Assembly: GCA_003343905.1 (NCBI GenBank)
Contig: QAKI01000063.1
Coordinates: forward strand, 132,815 to 196,814
Length of the DNA stretch: 64,000 bases
Source of the DNA: Subdoligranulum variabile
GTDB lineage: Bacteria > Bacillota > Clostridia > Oscillospirales > Ruminococcaceae
Direction: 5' to 3'
Made by a program: the position numbers and the translations under genes. The notes under the pieces are model-generated. The model had not been told where the DNA came from. It was given only the letters and a program-made list of their open reading frames with translations, and ran no database searches. Below, in pieces: positions 7,748 to 15,938 of this stretch. How positions within the stretch are numbered: position 1 is the first letter of the stretch; each line of letters starts with the position of its first letter.

Positions 7748-8677
7748 TTGGATATCATGACACTGGTCAATGCCCTGCCCGGCGCAGTGGCGCAGGGCCT
7801 GATCTGGGCCATTATGGCCATCGGCGTTTATATCACCTACCGCGTGCTGGATATTGCCGACCTGACGGTGGACGGCTCGCTCTGCACGGGCGGCGCGGTC
7901 TGCATCATGTGCATGCTGGCCGGCTGCAATGTGTGGGTGTCGATCCTGGCAGCGACCTGCGCCGGTCTGCTGGCGGGCTTCGTCACCGGCATTTTCCATA
8001 CCTTCATGGGCATTCAGCCCATTCTGGCCGGTATCCTTACGCAGTTGGCGCTCTGGTCGGTCAACCTCAAAATCATGGGGAAGGCCAACCAGGCCATCAA
8101 CGTGAACCAGTATGACCTGCTGGTTTCGCTGCGCTACATCAAGGATGTGCCTTTTTACAAGAACACGATTTTTGTGGTGCTCGTATTCCTGGCCGTGCTG
8201 ATCGCGGTGCTGTACTGGTTCTTCGGCACCGAACTGGGCTGCGGCATCCGTGCTACGGGCTGCAACGCCAACATGGCCCGGGCGCAGGGCATCAACACCA
8301 ACCGGAACAAGGTCATCGGCCTGATGATCTCCAATGGCCTGGTCGCCCTGTCCGGCGCGCTGCTGGCCCAGTATCAGGGCTTTGCCGATATCAACATGGG
8401 CCGCGGTTCCATCGTGATCGGTTTGGCAGCCGTTATCATCGGCGAGGCGCTCCTCAGCCGTGTGTTCCACAACTTCGCCCTTAAAATGGCGGCGGTGGCT
8501 GTGGGCAGCATCGTCTACTATCTGGTCTATCAGGTCGTCATTTGGCTCAAAGTGGACACTGACCTGCTCAAGGCGTTCAGCGCCGTGGTGGTGGCCATCT
8601 TCCTTGCGGTCCCTTACTGGAAAGGAAAGTACTTCAACAAACCCGTGGTAGCGAAGGGGGGCAGCAAGAATGCTTGA
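7748..8677 (+). CDS. ABC transporter permease (COG4120 / TrpY-like)
   Basis: A 309-residue integral membrane protein with about eight to nine hydrophobic segments, of the branched-chain/ribose-type permease fold (BPD_transp_2). Recognisable stretches are GLIWAIMAIGVYITYRVLDI near the N-terminus, ADLTVDGSLCTGGAV, and GCGIRATGCNANMARAQGIN, the cytoplasmic loop that contacts the ATPase. I chose TTG at 7748 because GGGAAGGA (7730-7738) lies 9 nt upstream; ATG at 7757 is an alternative but too far from that site. It overlaps the ATPase gene by 8 bp. It would translocate whatever the lipoprotein at 6601 captures. Confidence 0.88.
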   Translation: MDIMTLVNALPGAVAQGLIWAIMAIGVYITYRVLDIADLTVDGSLCTGGAVCIMCMLAGCNVWVSILAATCAGLLAGFVTGIFHTFMGIQPILAGILTQLALWSVNLKIMGKANQAINVNQYDLLVSLRYIKDVPFYKNTIFVVLVFLAVLIAVLYWFFGTELGCGIRATGCNANMARAQGINTNRNKVIGLMISNGLVALSGALLAQYQGFADINMGRGSIVIGLAAVIIGEALLSRVFHNFALKMAAVAVGSIVYYLVYQVVIWLKVDTDLLKAFSAVVVAIFLAVPYWKGKYFNKPVVAKGGSKNA

Positions 8678-9464
8678 GATCAAAAACGTATATAAGACCT
8701 TTAATGCCGGAACGGTCAACGAAAAGGTCGCACTCAACGGGCTGAACCTGAAGCTGGAGGACGGGGACTTTGTCACGGTCATCGGCGGCAACGGCGCGGG
8801 CAAATCCACCATGCTCAATGCGGTTGCGGGCGCCTGGCCGGTGGACATGGGCAAGATCCTGATCGACGGTCAGGATGTGACCCGCCTGCCGGAACACAAA
8901 CGCGCCAAATACATCGGCCGCGTTTTCCAGGACCCCATGATGGGCACGGCAGCCACGATGGGCATTGACGAGAATCTGGCGTTGGCAGCCCGGCGCGGGA
9001 TGGCGCGCACGCTGCGTATCGGCATCACCAAAAAAGAACACGACGAATACTACCGGCTGCTGAAAACGCTGGAACTGGGGCTGGAAGACCGCATGAGCAG
9101 CAAGGTGGGCTTGCTTTCCGGCGGCCAGCGGCAGGCGGTCACGCTGCTGATGGCGACCCTGAAAAAGCCGCGCCTGCTGCTTTTGGATGAGCACACCGCG
9201 GCGCTGGACCCCAAAACGGCAGCCAGAGTGCTGGATCTTTCCGACCGGATCGTGCGGGAACACCACCTGACCACGCTGATGATCACCCACAACATGAAGG
9301 ACGCGATCCACTACGGGAACCGCCTGATCATGATGTACGAAGGCCGCGTGATCTACGACGTGCGCGGGGAAGAAAAGGCAAAACTGAAAGTGAGCGACCT
9401 GCTCCAGCGGTTTGAACAGGTCAGCGACGGCAATTTTGCCAATGACCGCATGCTGCTCTCGTAA
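8670..9464 (+). CDS. ABC transporter ATP-binding protein (COG1101 / TrpZ-like)
   Basis: The 264-residue cytoplasmic ATPase of the importer. Walker A is GGNGAGKST near residue 42, the Q-loop is in GRVFQDPMMGTAATM, and the signature is LLSGGQRQAV. Walker B is LLLLDEHTAALD (Asp then His in place of the usual DEPT) and the switch histidine lies in MITHNMKDAIHYGNR. DEHTAALDP is characteristic of the COG1101 subfamily that partners COG4120 permeases. The start overlaps the permease by 8 bp, so translation is coupled. The operon ends here with a strong terminator. Confidence 0.92.
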   Translation: MLEIKNVYKTFNAGTVNEKVALNGLNLKLEDGDFVTVIGGNGAGKSTMLNAVAGAWPVDMGKILIDGQDVTRLPEHKRAKYIGRVFQDPMMGTAATMGIDENLALAARRGMARTLRIGITKKEHDEYYRLLKTLELGLEDRMSSKVGLLSGGQRQAVTLLMATLKKPRLLLLDEHTAALDPKTAARVLDLSDRIVREHHLTTLMITHNMKDAIHYGNRLIMMYEGRVIYDVRGEEKAKLKVSDLLQRFEQVSDGNFANDRMLLS

Positions 9465-9535
9465 GACGGCAGGGGCGGCCCTGCACAGGGGATTGCCGTG
9501 AGTTCCCGGCACGGCAATGAAAGAAATGGGCAGTC

Positions 9536-9568
9536 CGCCCCGGCCACTCTGGCCGGGGCGATTTGTTA
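9536..9568 (+). terminator. Rho-independent terminator after the ABC importer operon
   Basis: An 11-bp perfect stem CGCCCCGGCCA/TGGCCGGGGCG around CTC, followed by ATTTGTTATTTTTTT. A second 9-bp hairpin (9492-9500 with 9510-9518) lies just upstream. Nothing else recognisable lies in 9465-9620. Confidence 0.88.
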
Positions 9569-9623
9569 TTTTTTTGTAATGCAGTAGAATTTACGAAAAA
9601 CGATACTCAAAAGCGATTTTTTG

Positions 9624-9632
9624 TGCTATAAT
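9624..9632 (+). promoter_or_regulatory. Extended -10 promoter for the SGNH-like gene
   Basis: TGC followed directly by TATAAT (9627-9632). No convincing -35 is present at the 17-bp distance (TACTCA). The leader to the ATG at 9708 is about 70 nt. Confidence 0.6.
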
Positions 9633-9707
9633 GCTTTTGTTTATACTTGGTGATGTGCGGCTTCGGGTCGCACGCCGATTCTTTACCAGGGAGGCACTGT
9701 AGTCGAG

Positions 9708-11402
9708 ATGAGCCGTAAACAGCCCAGTTTTATATCCGCTCTCAGTCCGGTTCAGCGGAAAGCGTGCATTGTGCTGGCATTGTGTGTGCTGGCTGTCATC
9801 CTCAGCGTTGTGGTGGCGTGGGTGCTGCCGCAGCATCTGAATCTTTCGGGGGACGGGTACGACCCGGACCAGTATCCCATTGATACGAGCCTGGAAGCCA
9901 TTCTGGGGGATAACTCTGCCGACGACTCTTACATAACCCAAAGCCTGTTCGTGGGGGATCGCAGTGCGACTTCCCTGCAAAAGGACGGCCGCATCACGCT
10001 GAACCAGTACGCGGGAACGGACGATTTGAAAATATCGGATTTCCTGCGGGAAAGCTGCGTGGCGTTCGCCGATGATGCCAACACCTACACGATCCCCCAG
10101 GCGGTGGCCAAGATGAAGGTCCGCCGTGTGTACGTCATGATCGGCAGCAACGATGTAGACGGCTCGATCTCGGTGGATGATTTTATCAACGATTACAAGC
10201 AGGCATTGCAGAACATCAAGAAGTCCTATTCGTACTGCGATGTGATCGCCTGTGCGATCCCGCCGGTGCTGCAGGACAGCGACAAGGCCGCCGAGACCCA
10301 GACGACCATCGACCAGTTCAACCAGGCCATCGCGCAGGCCTGCGAGGATATGGGGTATAAATTCCTCAACAGCACCGAAATTTTGAAGGGCGAGAAAGGC
10401 TACGCGGAAGCCAGCTATGTGGATGCGTCCACGAATGCTTTCAACGCGTCGGGCGCGAACGCTTTCCTTGAATATGTGAAGTCCCACGCCTACCAGACCG
10501 AGGACACCCGCCCGGATACCGACGATATCCCCGAGCGCGCGGCGCAGCCATCGGGCACCACGGCCACGCCGACGCCCACCGCCACGCCGGAAAAACTCAC
10601 CGCCAGCTACAATGTTGAGGACGCCAGCAAGGGCACCCTGACCGGCAATGGCAAGACCGGCGTTACCAGCCTGGAGATCCAGGTCCAGGCCGGTGAGCAG
10701 GTCAGTGTGACGGCGGTCGCGGCGGAAGGGTTCACGTTCTATAAGTGGAGCGACGGCGTGACCGACGCCACTCGTTACGATGTGCTGAACAAAGACATAT
10801 CGGTCACGGCCATGTTCAACGACGCCCGTGTGGAGCTTACGCTGGACCGCGGCGACACCACGATGCGCAAGGGTGAGTCGATCTCCATCAACGCCACAGT
10901 CAAGCTGGGCGATAAGAACTACGATAACAGCGGTGTGCAGTGGGCTGTCAACGACGAACTGCAGATGAACGGCGGCACCTTTACCTTTACGCCGGAAGAT
11001 GCGGGCGATTATGTGATCCGCGCGGGCATCGAGATCAACGGCACCTTCTCCACGGCGGAGATCAAGGTGACGGTGGAATCCGACCCCACGTCTATCAACG
11101 TCAGCGGCACCGGGACCATCACAGCCGGCAGCAGCACGACGCTGACGGCCAACGTACAGAATCAGGACGGCGACGTGACCTGGAGCTGCGACGAAACGTC
11201 CTGGACGGCTACCGGCAACCAGGTGACCTTCACAGCCAACGAGCAGGGGACCTACCACCTGAGAGCTAAGAACAACGGTGCGGAGGCGATATTCACGCTT
11301 ACGGTGGACCCGCGTCCCACGCCGACGCCGTCGCCGTCGCCCAGTCCTTCGCCCTCTCCGTCGCCCAGCCCCACGCCGGACGAAGATAAGGATGACGATT
11401 AA
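9708..11402 (+). CDS. Membrane-anchored SGNH-like surface protein with Ig-like repeats; catalytic motifs degenerate
   Basis: The protein has 564 residues. A single N-terminal membrane anchor (about 18-40, no lipobox or cleavage site) precedes an extracellular SGNH/GDSL-like domain (about 75-265). A (T/P)-rich linker follows, then an InlB/Bacterial-repeat-like module (about 297-372; FTFYKWSDGVTDATR) and two Ig-like beta modules (about 372-545). The C-terminus is a Pro/Ser/Thr low-complexity tail ending in acidic residues. Relatives carry block I FVGDSR; here residues 82-86 read VGDRS, displacing the nucleophile. Block III IGSND (145-149) is kept, but block V, normally DxxH, reads DAST (239-242), so the His is missing. 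It may therefore be a non-catalytic polysaccharide- or peptidoglycan-binding protein. Function is unknown; placement between ABC and nucleotidase genes is not informative. Confidence 0.75.
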   Translation: MSRKQPSFISALSPVQRKACIVLALCVLAVILSVVVAWVLPQHLNLSGDGYDPDQYPIDTSLEAILGDNSADDSYITQSLFVGDRSATSLQKDGRITLNQYAGTDDLKISDFLRESCVAFADDANTYTIPQAVAKMKVRRVYVMIGSNDVDGSISVDDFINDYKQALQNIKKSYSYCDVIACAIPPVLQDSDKAAETQTTIDQFNQAIAQACEDMGYKFLNSTEILKGEKGYAEASYVDASTNAFNASGANAFLEYVKSHAYQTEDTRPDTDDIPERAAQPSGTTATPTPTATPEKLTASYNVEDASKGTLTGNGKTGVTSLEIQVQAGEQVSVTAVAAEGFTFYKWSDGVTDATRYDVLNKDISVTAMFNDARVELTLDRGDTTMRKGESISINATVKLGDKNYDNSGVQWAVNDELQMNGGTFTFTPEDAGDYVIRAGIEINGTFSTAEIKVTVESDPTSINVSGTGTITAGSSTTLTANVQNQDGDVTWSCDETSWTATGNQVTFTANEQGTYHLRAKNNGAEAIFTLTVDPRPTPTPSPSPSPSPSPSPSPTPDEDKDDD

Positions 11403-11455
11403 CACTCTTTGCGTCGGCTGTGGCTGCACAAGATGCAAGCAAAAAGGAGAAACCT

Positions 11456-12205
11456 ATGGCGATTTATACCTGTGTCCTGCTGGACGTGGACAATACGCTG
11501 CTGGACTTTGACGCTGCCGAACATAAGGCCCTGACAGCCATGCTGGAGGAATACGAACTGCCGCACGACGCGCAGGCCTGTGACGTGTACCATAAAGTGA
11601 ACCGTGAACTGTGGGACGCGCTGGCAAAGGGAAAGCTGAACAAATCCAAACTGTTCCAGATCCGTTTCCTGCGGTTTATGCAGGCGATGGAACTGCCGGA
11701 TAACGGCAAGAGCCGCGCCATGAACGACCGGTATGAGGAACTGCTGGCGACCCATGCGGACCTGATCCCCGGCGCGCTGACCGCGTTGCAGGAACTGGGC
11801 GAGGTGGCAACGCTGGCGACGGTCTCCAATGGGGCGACCGCGGTGCAGCAGGCCCGCATCCGGGATTCCGGCGTGGAAAAGTACATGGATGGGATCTATA
11901 TCTCGGAGAAGATCGGCGCGGCAAAGCCTTCCGCCAAGCTGTTTGAGCATGTGCTGAAGGATCTGGGCATCACCAACCGCAGCCGCGTGTTGATGGTCGG
12001 TGACGACCTGCTGGCAGACATCAAGGGCGGCCAGAACGCCGGTCTGGATACCTGCTGGGTGAACTTCAAGAACGAAGAAAACCATACGGATGTGGTTCCG
12101 AAGTATGAGATCCACTCCTATGAAGAATTGTACCGGCTCGTGATGGAGCCGGAAGAACTGGAAAATATCGGCATACGAAACCGGCGTCACAGCAACGAGG
12201 CGTGA
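11456..12205 (+). CDS. yjjG: YjjG-family HAD pyrimidine nucleotidase
   Basis: A 249-residue HAD hydrolase of the YjjG/YfnB type, which dephosphorylates pyrimidine nucleoside monophosphates including non-canonical ones. Motif I is LDVDNTLLDFD at about 7-17. A helical cap follows, motif II is in TVSNGAT, motif III Lys is in KIGAAKPSAKLFEHVLK, and motif IV is VGDDLLADIKGGQNAGL. The start was set at ATG 11456, behind AAAAAGGAGAAACCT; an upstream in-frame start at 11420 has no ribosome site. The assignment to YjjG rather than another HAD-IA phosphatase rests on overall resemblance and is moderately sure. Confidence 0.85.
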   Translation: MAIYTCVLLDVDNTLLDFDAAEHKALTAMLEEYELPHDAQACDVYHKVNRELWDALAKGKLNKSKLFQIRFLRFMQAMELPDNGKSRAMNDRYEELLATHADLIPGALTALQELGEVATLATVSNGATAVQQARIRDSGVEKYMDGIYISEKIGAAKPSAKLFEHVLKDLGITNRSRVLMVGDDLLADIKGGQNAGLDTCWVNFKNEENHTDVVPKYEIHSYEELYRLVMEPEELENIGIRNRRHSNEA

Positions 12206-12270
12206 GCCGGACCGACCGCTACCGCCATGTGAGGCCGCGGCAGCGGAAGAGGGGATAGGGAAGAAGCACG

Positions 12271-14160
12271 ATGCTGCTGGAATTGCAAGAACTCGGAAAA
12301 AGTTTTGGCGAGCAGGAAGTTTTGCAGAACGTAACTGCGAGCGTAGAACAGGGGGACCGGATCGGGATCATCGGTGCGAACGGCACCGGCAAGACGACCC
12401 TGCTGCGTATCCTGTGCGGCGAAAGCCTGCCGGATACCGGCACCGCGGCCTTTGGCAGCGGTGTGACCTGCGGGTATCTGGAACAGAATGCCCGCCTGGA
12501 CCCGTCTTTGGATGTGTACGCCACGATGCGGCTGGCCTTTGCCCCGGCGCTGGAAGCCATGCAGCAGTTGGAGGGCCTGCAGCGGCAGTTGGCCGCCGCG
12601 CCGTCGGACGTTCAGATCCAGGACAAGATTACCCACTGTAACGCGGTGATCGACGCCATGGACGCCTACCAGATGGATACCCAGATCAAAAAGGTGCTCA
12701 ACGGTATGGGGTTCCCGGCTGATACCTGGACCAAACCGGCCGGGGTGCTGTCCGGCGGGGAGCAGACCCGGCTTCGGCTGGCGCGGCTGCTGCTGGAACG
12801 CCCGGATCTGCTGATTCTGGACGAGCCCACCAACCATCTGGACATCGAAACGATGGACTGGCTGGAAAATTATTTGAAAGCCTACCGCGGCGCGGTATTG
12901 GTCGTCAGCCACGACCGCTACTTTCTGGATGCGGTATGCACCCGTATCTGGGAGCTGCGGGGCAAAACAATCCGTACCTACCGGGGAAACTATTCGGCCT
13001 ACCTGCCCCAGCGGGAGGCGGCCGACGAGCGCCAGCAAAAACTGCATGACGCCGCCGTGGAAAAGGCTGCCAAGTTGCAGGATTATATCGACCGCAATCT
13101 GGTCCGTGCTTCCACCACCAAAATGGCGCAGAGCCGCCGCAAGCAGTTGGAAAAACTGGAGATCGTGGAAGCCCCGACGGAGGAAGCGCGGGAACTGACG
13201 TTCCGCTTTGCGTACGACATCGAGCCGTACGACGAGCTGGTCATCATGAAAAATCTGCGCGTTCAGATCGACGGCCGGGTGCTGATCGACAACCTGGATT
13301 ATACGGTGCACCGCGGGGATAAGCTGGTGATCGCCGGACCCAACGGGACCGGCAAGTCCACGCTGCTACAGGTCCTCGATGGCAAACGCCGTCCTTCCGG
13401 CGGTATGGTGCGGCTGGGCAGCGGTGCCAAGCCGGGAATCTTCACCCAGCAGCAGGCGCGCCGCGCCGGGCGGGTGATCGATGCGATCTGGAACCAGTAC
13501 CCCCGTTTCACGGAACTGGAAGTGCGCAGCCATCTGGCGCGTTTCGGCTATCGCGGGGAGGATGTGTTCAAGGACTGCGCGCAGCTTTCCGGCGGGGAAC
13601 TGGCCCGCCTGCGCTTTGCAGAACTGGCGCTGGAACGTCCGAACCTGATGTTCCTGGACGAACCGACCAACCACCTGGACATTTACATGCGGGAAAGTCT
13701 GACCCAGGCTTTGGCGGCCTACACCGGCACGCTGCTGCTTGTCACCCATGACCGCTATCTGATGCAGACGCTGGACTGCCCGATCCTGTACCTGGAAGAC
13801 GGGAAGGCTGAATTCTATACAAATTTTGCGGCGCTGAAAAACCGCGACAGCGGCAAGGCGGACGAGAGCCGCCCGCGGGAAGAACCTGCCAAAAAGCAGG
13901 GCTACGGCAAGGAACAGCGCCGCCGCCGTGCGGAAGTGCGCGCCCGCCTGAAAGCAGTGGAAACCGAGATCGAGGAACTGGGCGCCCATATCGTGGAACT
14001 GGAAAACGAGATCAACGACCCCGAAGTCCTGCGCGACCATATGCTGCTGCGCGAAAAATGCGACGAATTGGAAGATACCCGATTCCACCAGCAGGAGCTT
14101 TTTGACGAATGGGAAAAACTGGCGCAGGAGCAGGAAGCCTTTGAAGCAGAAGGGGAATGA
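12271..14160 (+). CDS. ABC-F family ATPase (ribosome-associated translation factor)
   Basis: A 629-residue soluble protein with two ABC domains and no membrane segments. The first domain has Walker A GANGTGKTT, signature LSGGEQTRLRLA and Walker B LILDEPTNHLD. The second has GPNGTGKST, LSGGELARLRFA and LMFLDEPTNHLD. The roughly 80-residue linker (about 230-315) corresponds to the P-site-tRNA interaction motif region. The C-terminal 90 residues form a charged coiled coil. ABC-F proteins bind the ribosomal E site and relieve stalling or protect against antibiotics. The length and C-terminal coil resemble the Uup/YdiF group more than dedicated resistance proteins, but I cannot place it firmly. 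No attenuator leader is visible upstream, which argues against inducible resistance. Confidence 0.92.
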   Translation: MLLELQELGKSFGEQEVLQNVTASVEQGDRIGIIGANGTGKTTLLRILCGESLPDTGTAAFGSGVTCGYLEQNARLDPSLDVYATMRLAFAPALEAMQQLEGLQRQLAAAPSDVQIQDKITHCNAVIDAMDAYQMDTQIKKVLNGMGFPADTWTKPAGVLSGGEQTRLRLARLLLERPDLLILDEPTNHLDIETMDWLENYLKAYRGAVLVVSHDRYFLDAVCTRIWELRGKTIRTYRGNYSAYLPQREAADERQQKLHDAAVEKAAKLQDYIDRNLVRASTTKMAQSRRKQLEKLEIVEAPTEEARELTFRFAYDIEPYDELVIMKNLRVQIDGRVLIDNLDYTVHRGDKLVIAGPNGTGKSTLLQVLDGKRRPSGGMVRLGSGAKPGIFTQQQARRAGRVIDAIWNQYPRFTELEVRSHLARFGYRGEDVFKDCAQLSGGELARLRFAELALERPNLMFLDEPTNHLDIYMRESLTQALAAYTGTLLLVTHDRYLMQTLDCPILYLEDGKAEFYTNFAALKNRDSGKADESRPREEPAKKQGYGKEQRRRRAEVRARLKAVETEIEELGAHIVELENEINDPEVLRDHMLLREKCDELEDTRFHQQELFDEWEKLAQEQEAFEAEGE

Positions 14161-14183
14161 GGGACGGGTTACCGTTCTGTAAC

Positions 14184-14211
14184 TTGTAATCTGACGAAAA
14201 AGCGCTATACT
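14184..14211 (+). promoter_or_regulatory. Promoter of the surface-polysaccharide operon
   Basis: TTGTAA (14184-14189), 16-bp spacer, TATACT (14206-14211). It lies about 70 bp upstream of the first gene, and no other promoter of comparable quality was noticed before 24.0 kb. Confidence 0.65.
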
Positions 14212-14281
14212 ATTGTCAGTGTATAGGGCAGAAAACAGGGGATGCGGGTCCCGGCATCGCCATCACGGAGCGGAGAAAATT

Positions 14282-15052
14282 TTGCAGACGACCATTATCA
14301 TTGCCACGCATAAGCCATACTGGGTGCCGGATGATCCCATGTATCTTCCGGTACAGATGGGTCATGCCATTCATCCGGCCATTGGATATATCGGGGATGA
14401 TACGGGTGAAAATATTTCGGAACGCAACGCCAATTTCTGCGAATTGACGGGCCTGTACTGGGCGGCGCACAATATTGACGCCGACTATATTGGAATCGTG
14501 CATTACCGCCGTTACTTCGGCAGCCGGAAAAAGAGCCGCTTTGCGCCCAAAAAGGAGCGCGTCATCGGTCACGAGGAACTGGATGCGATCCTGGCCACCA
14601 CCAACGTGATCCTGCCCAAAGAGCGTCACTATTTTATCGAGACCAACTACAGCCAGTACATCCATGCCCACCATAAAAAGGACCTGACGGTGACAAGGTC
14701 AATCATCGCCCGCAAATGCCCGGAGTATCTGCCCGCGTACGACCTCTATATGTCCAAGACCCACGGGCACCACTTCAATATGTTCGTCATGAAGCGGGAA
14801 TTGCTGCGCCATTACTGCACCTGGCTGTTCGACATCCTGTTTGAACTGGAACGGGAGCTGGACATGACCGGCTATTCCGAAAACGACCGCCGTGTGTTCG
14901 GCTTTGTGAGCGAGCGCCTGCTGGACGCCTGGCTCAGCACGAACAATATCCGCTACGAAGAACTGGACCTTGTGTATATGGAACACCAGAACTGGCTGCA
15001 CAAGGGCTTCGCGTTCCTGCGGCGCAAGTTCTTCCCGAACAATCATGAGTGA
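14282..15052 (+). CDS. DUF4422 glycosyltransferase-like protein (exopolysaccharide biosynthesis)
   Basis: A 256-residue protein of the DUF4422 family, found in capsule and exopolysaccharide clusters and probably a glycosyltransferase. Family landmarks are IIIATHKPYWVPDDPMYLPVQ at the N-terminus, NFCELTGLYWAAHN, YIGIVHYRRYF and the C-terminal R-V-F-G-F-V-S-E-R-L segment. TTG at 14282 was chosen because CGGAG ends 6 nt upstream and the family starts here; upstream residues do not look conserved. The stop overlaps the next gene's ATG by 8 bp. First gene of an eight-gene same-strand run to 23953. Donor and acceptor sugars cannot be deduced. Confidence 0.86.
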   Translation: MQTTIIIATHKPYWVPDDPMYLPVQMGHAIHPAIGYIGDDTGENISERNANFCELTGLYWAAHNIDADYIGIVHYRRYFGSRKKSRFAPKKERVIGHEELDAILATTNVILPKERHYFIETNYSQYIHAHHKKDLTVTRSIIARKCPEYLPAYDLYMSKTHGHHFNMFVMKRELLRHYCTWLFDILFELERELDMTGYSENDRRVFGFVSERLLDAWLSTNNIRYEELDLVYMEHQNWLHKGFAFLRRKFFPNNHE

Positions 15053-15938
15053 GGGACTGCGTACGGCGGCGGTGGTGGTGACGTACAACCGCCTGCCGCT
15101 GCTTCGGCAATGCCTGGCGGCGCTGCGGTCGCAGACCGTTGCGCCTGCCGCCATATGGGTCATTGATAACGCCAGCACCGACGGCACGCAGGCGGCCGTT
15201 CAGGAACTGGGCTGGCCGGAACTGATCTACCGCAACACGGGCCGCAATCTGGGCGGCGCGGGCGGTTTCGCCTACGGTATGCGGGAAGCGGCGCTGGCTG
15301 GCTATGACGCCTTGTGGGTCATGGACGACGACACGCTGCCCGAACCGGGGGCGCTGGAAGCACTGCTGCAGGCGGATACCGCCCTGCGGGGCGAATACGG
15401 CTGGCTGTCCAGCCGCGCGCTGGCGCCGGACGGAACGGACCAGCCCATGAACCGCCAGCGGATCACCCCGTACAAAGACCTGCCGGACTACGCGGGGGGA
15501 TGCCTGCCTGCGGTGATGGCGAGTTTCGTTTCGCTCTTTGTGCGCACGGACCGGGTCCGCCGGTTCGGGCTGCCGATTGCGGAGTTCTTTATCTGGTCCG
15601 ATGACTGGGAATATACCCGCCGTATCTCGCGTGCCGAGCCGTGCTATGTGATCCCTGCCAGCCGCGTGGTCCATGCGATGCAGAATCCCGGAACGGTGAA
15701 TATAGCGGCCGACGCACCGTCGCGGTGGGAGCGGTACCGTTACTTTTACCGCAATGATGTGGTGCTGTACCGCCGTGAAGGGCTCTGCGGCTGGCTCTGG
15801 CTGCTTGCCAAGGATCTGTGGCATACGTTGCAGGTTTTGCGGGACCCCCGCGGGCACCGCAGGCAGAGGATCGCCATCATCTGGAAAGGATTTGCCGCGG
15901 GGGTGCGGTTTCGCCCTCCGATCTCCTATCTGTCATGA
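15045..15938 (+). CDS. Glycosyltransferase family 2 (rhamnosyl/galactofuranosyl-transferase-like)
   Basis: A 297-residue GT-A enzyme. The N-terminus AAVVVTYNRLPLLRQCL is typical of GT2. The nucleotide-sugar segment NTGRNLGGAGGF and the metal-binding motif MDDDTLPEPGALEALL (around residues 88-103) are intact. The acceptor-side motif IWSDDWEYTRRI resembles the W-x-D-D-x-E catalytic region of GlfT2-like and rhamnosyl transferases. ATG at 15045 overlaps the DUF4422 stop and is in the position expected for coupled translation. The 3' end overlaps the next ATG (TCATGA). It adds one sugar to the surface polymer; sugar identity unknown. Confidence 0.9.
   Translation: MSEGLRTAAVVVTYNRLPLLRQCLAALRSQTVAPAAIWVIDNASTDGTQAAVQELGWPELIYRNTGRNLGGAGGFAYGMREAALAGYDALWVMDDDTLPEPGALEALLQADTALRGEYGWLSSRALAPDGTDQPMNRQRITPYKDLPDYAGGCLPAVMASFVSLFVRTDRVRRFGLPIAEFFIWSDDWEYTRRISRAEPCYVIPASRVVHAMQNPGTVNIAADAPSRWERYRYFYRNDVVLYRREGLCGWLWLLAKDLWHTLQVLRDPRGHRRQRIAIIWKGFAAGVRFRPPISYLS

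Noticed and set aside
11329..11390. Short tandem repeats in DNA (CCGTCGCC-like) as a possible CRISPR or phase-variation tract
   Set aside because: They encode the Ser/Pro tail of the surface protein; units are imperfect and there are no spacers.
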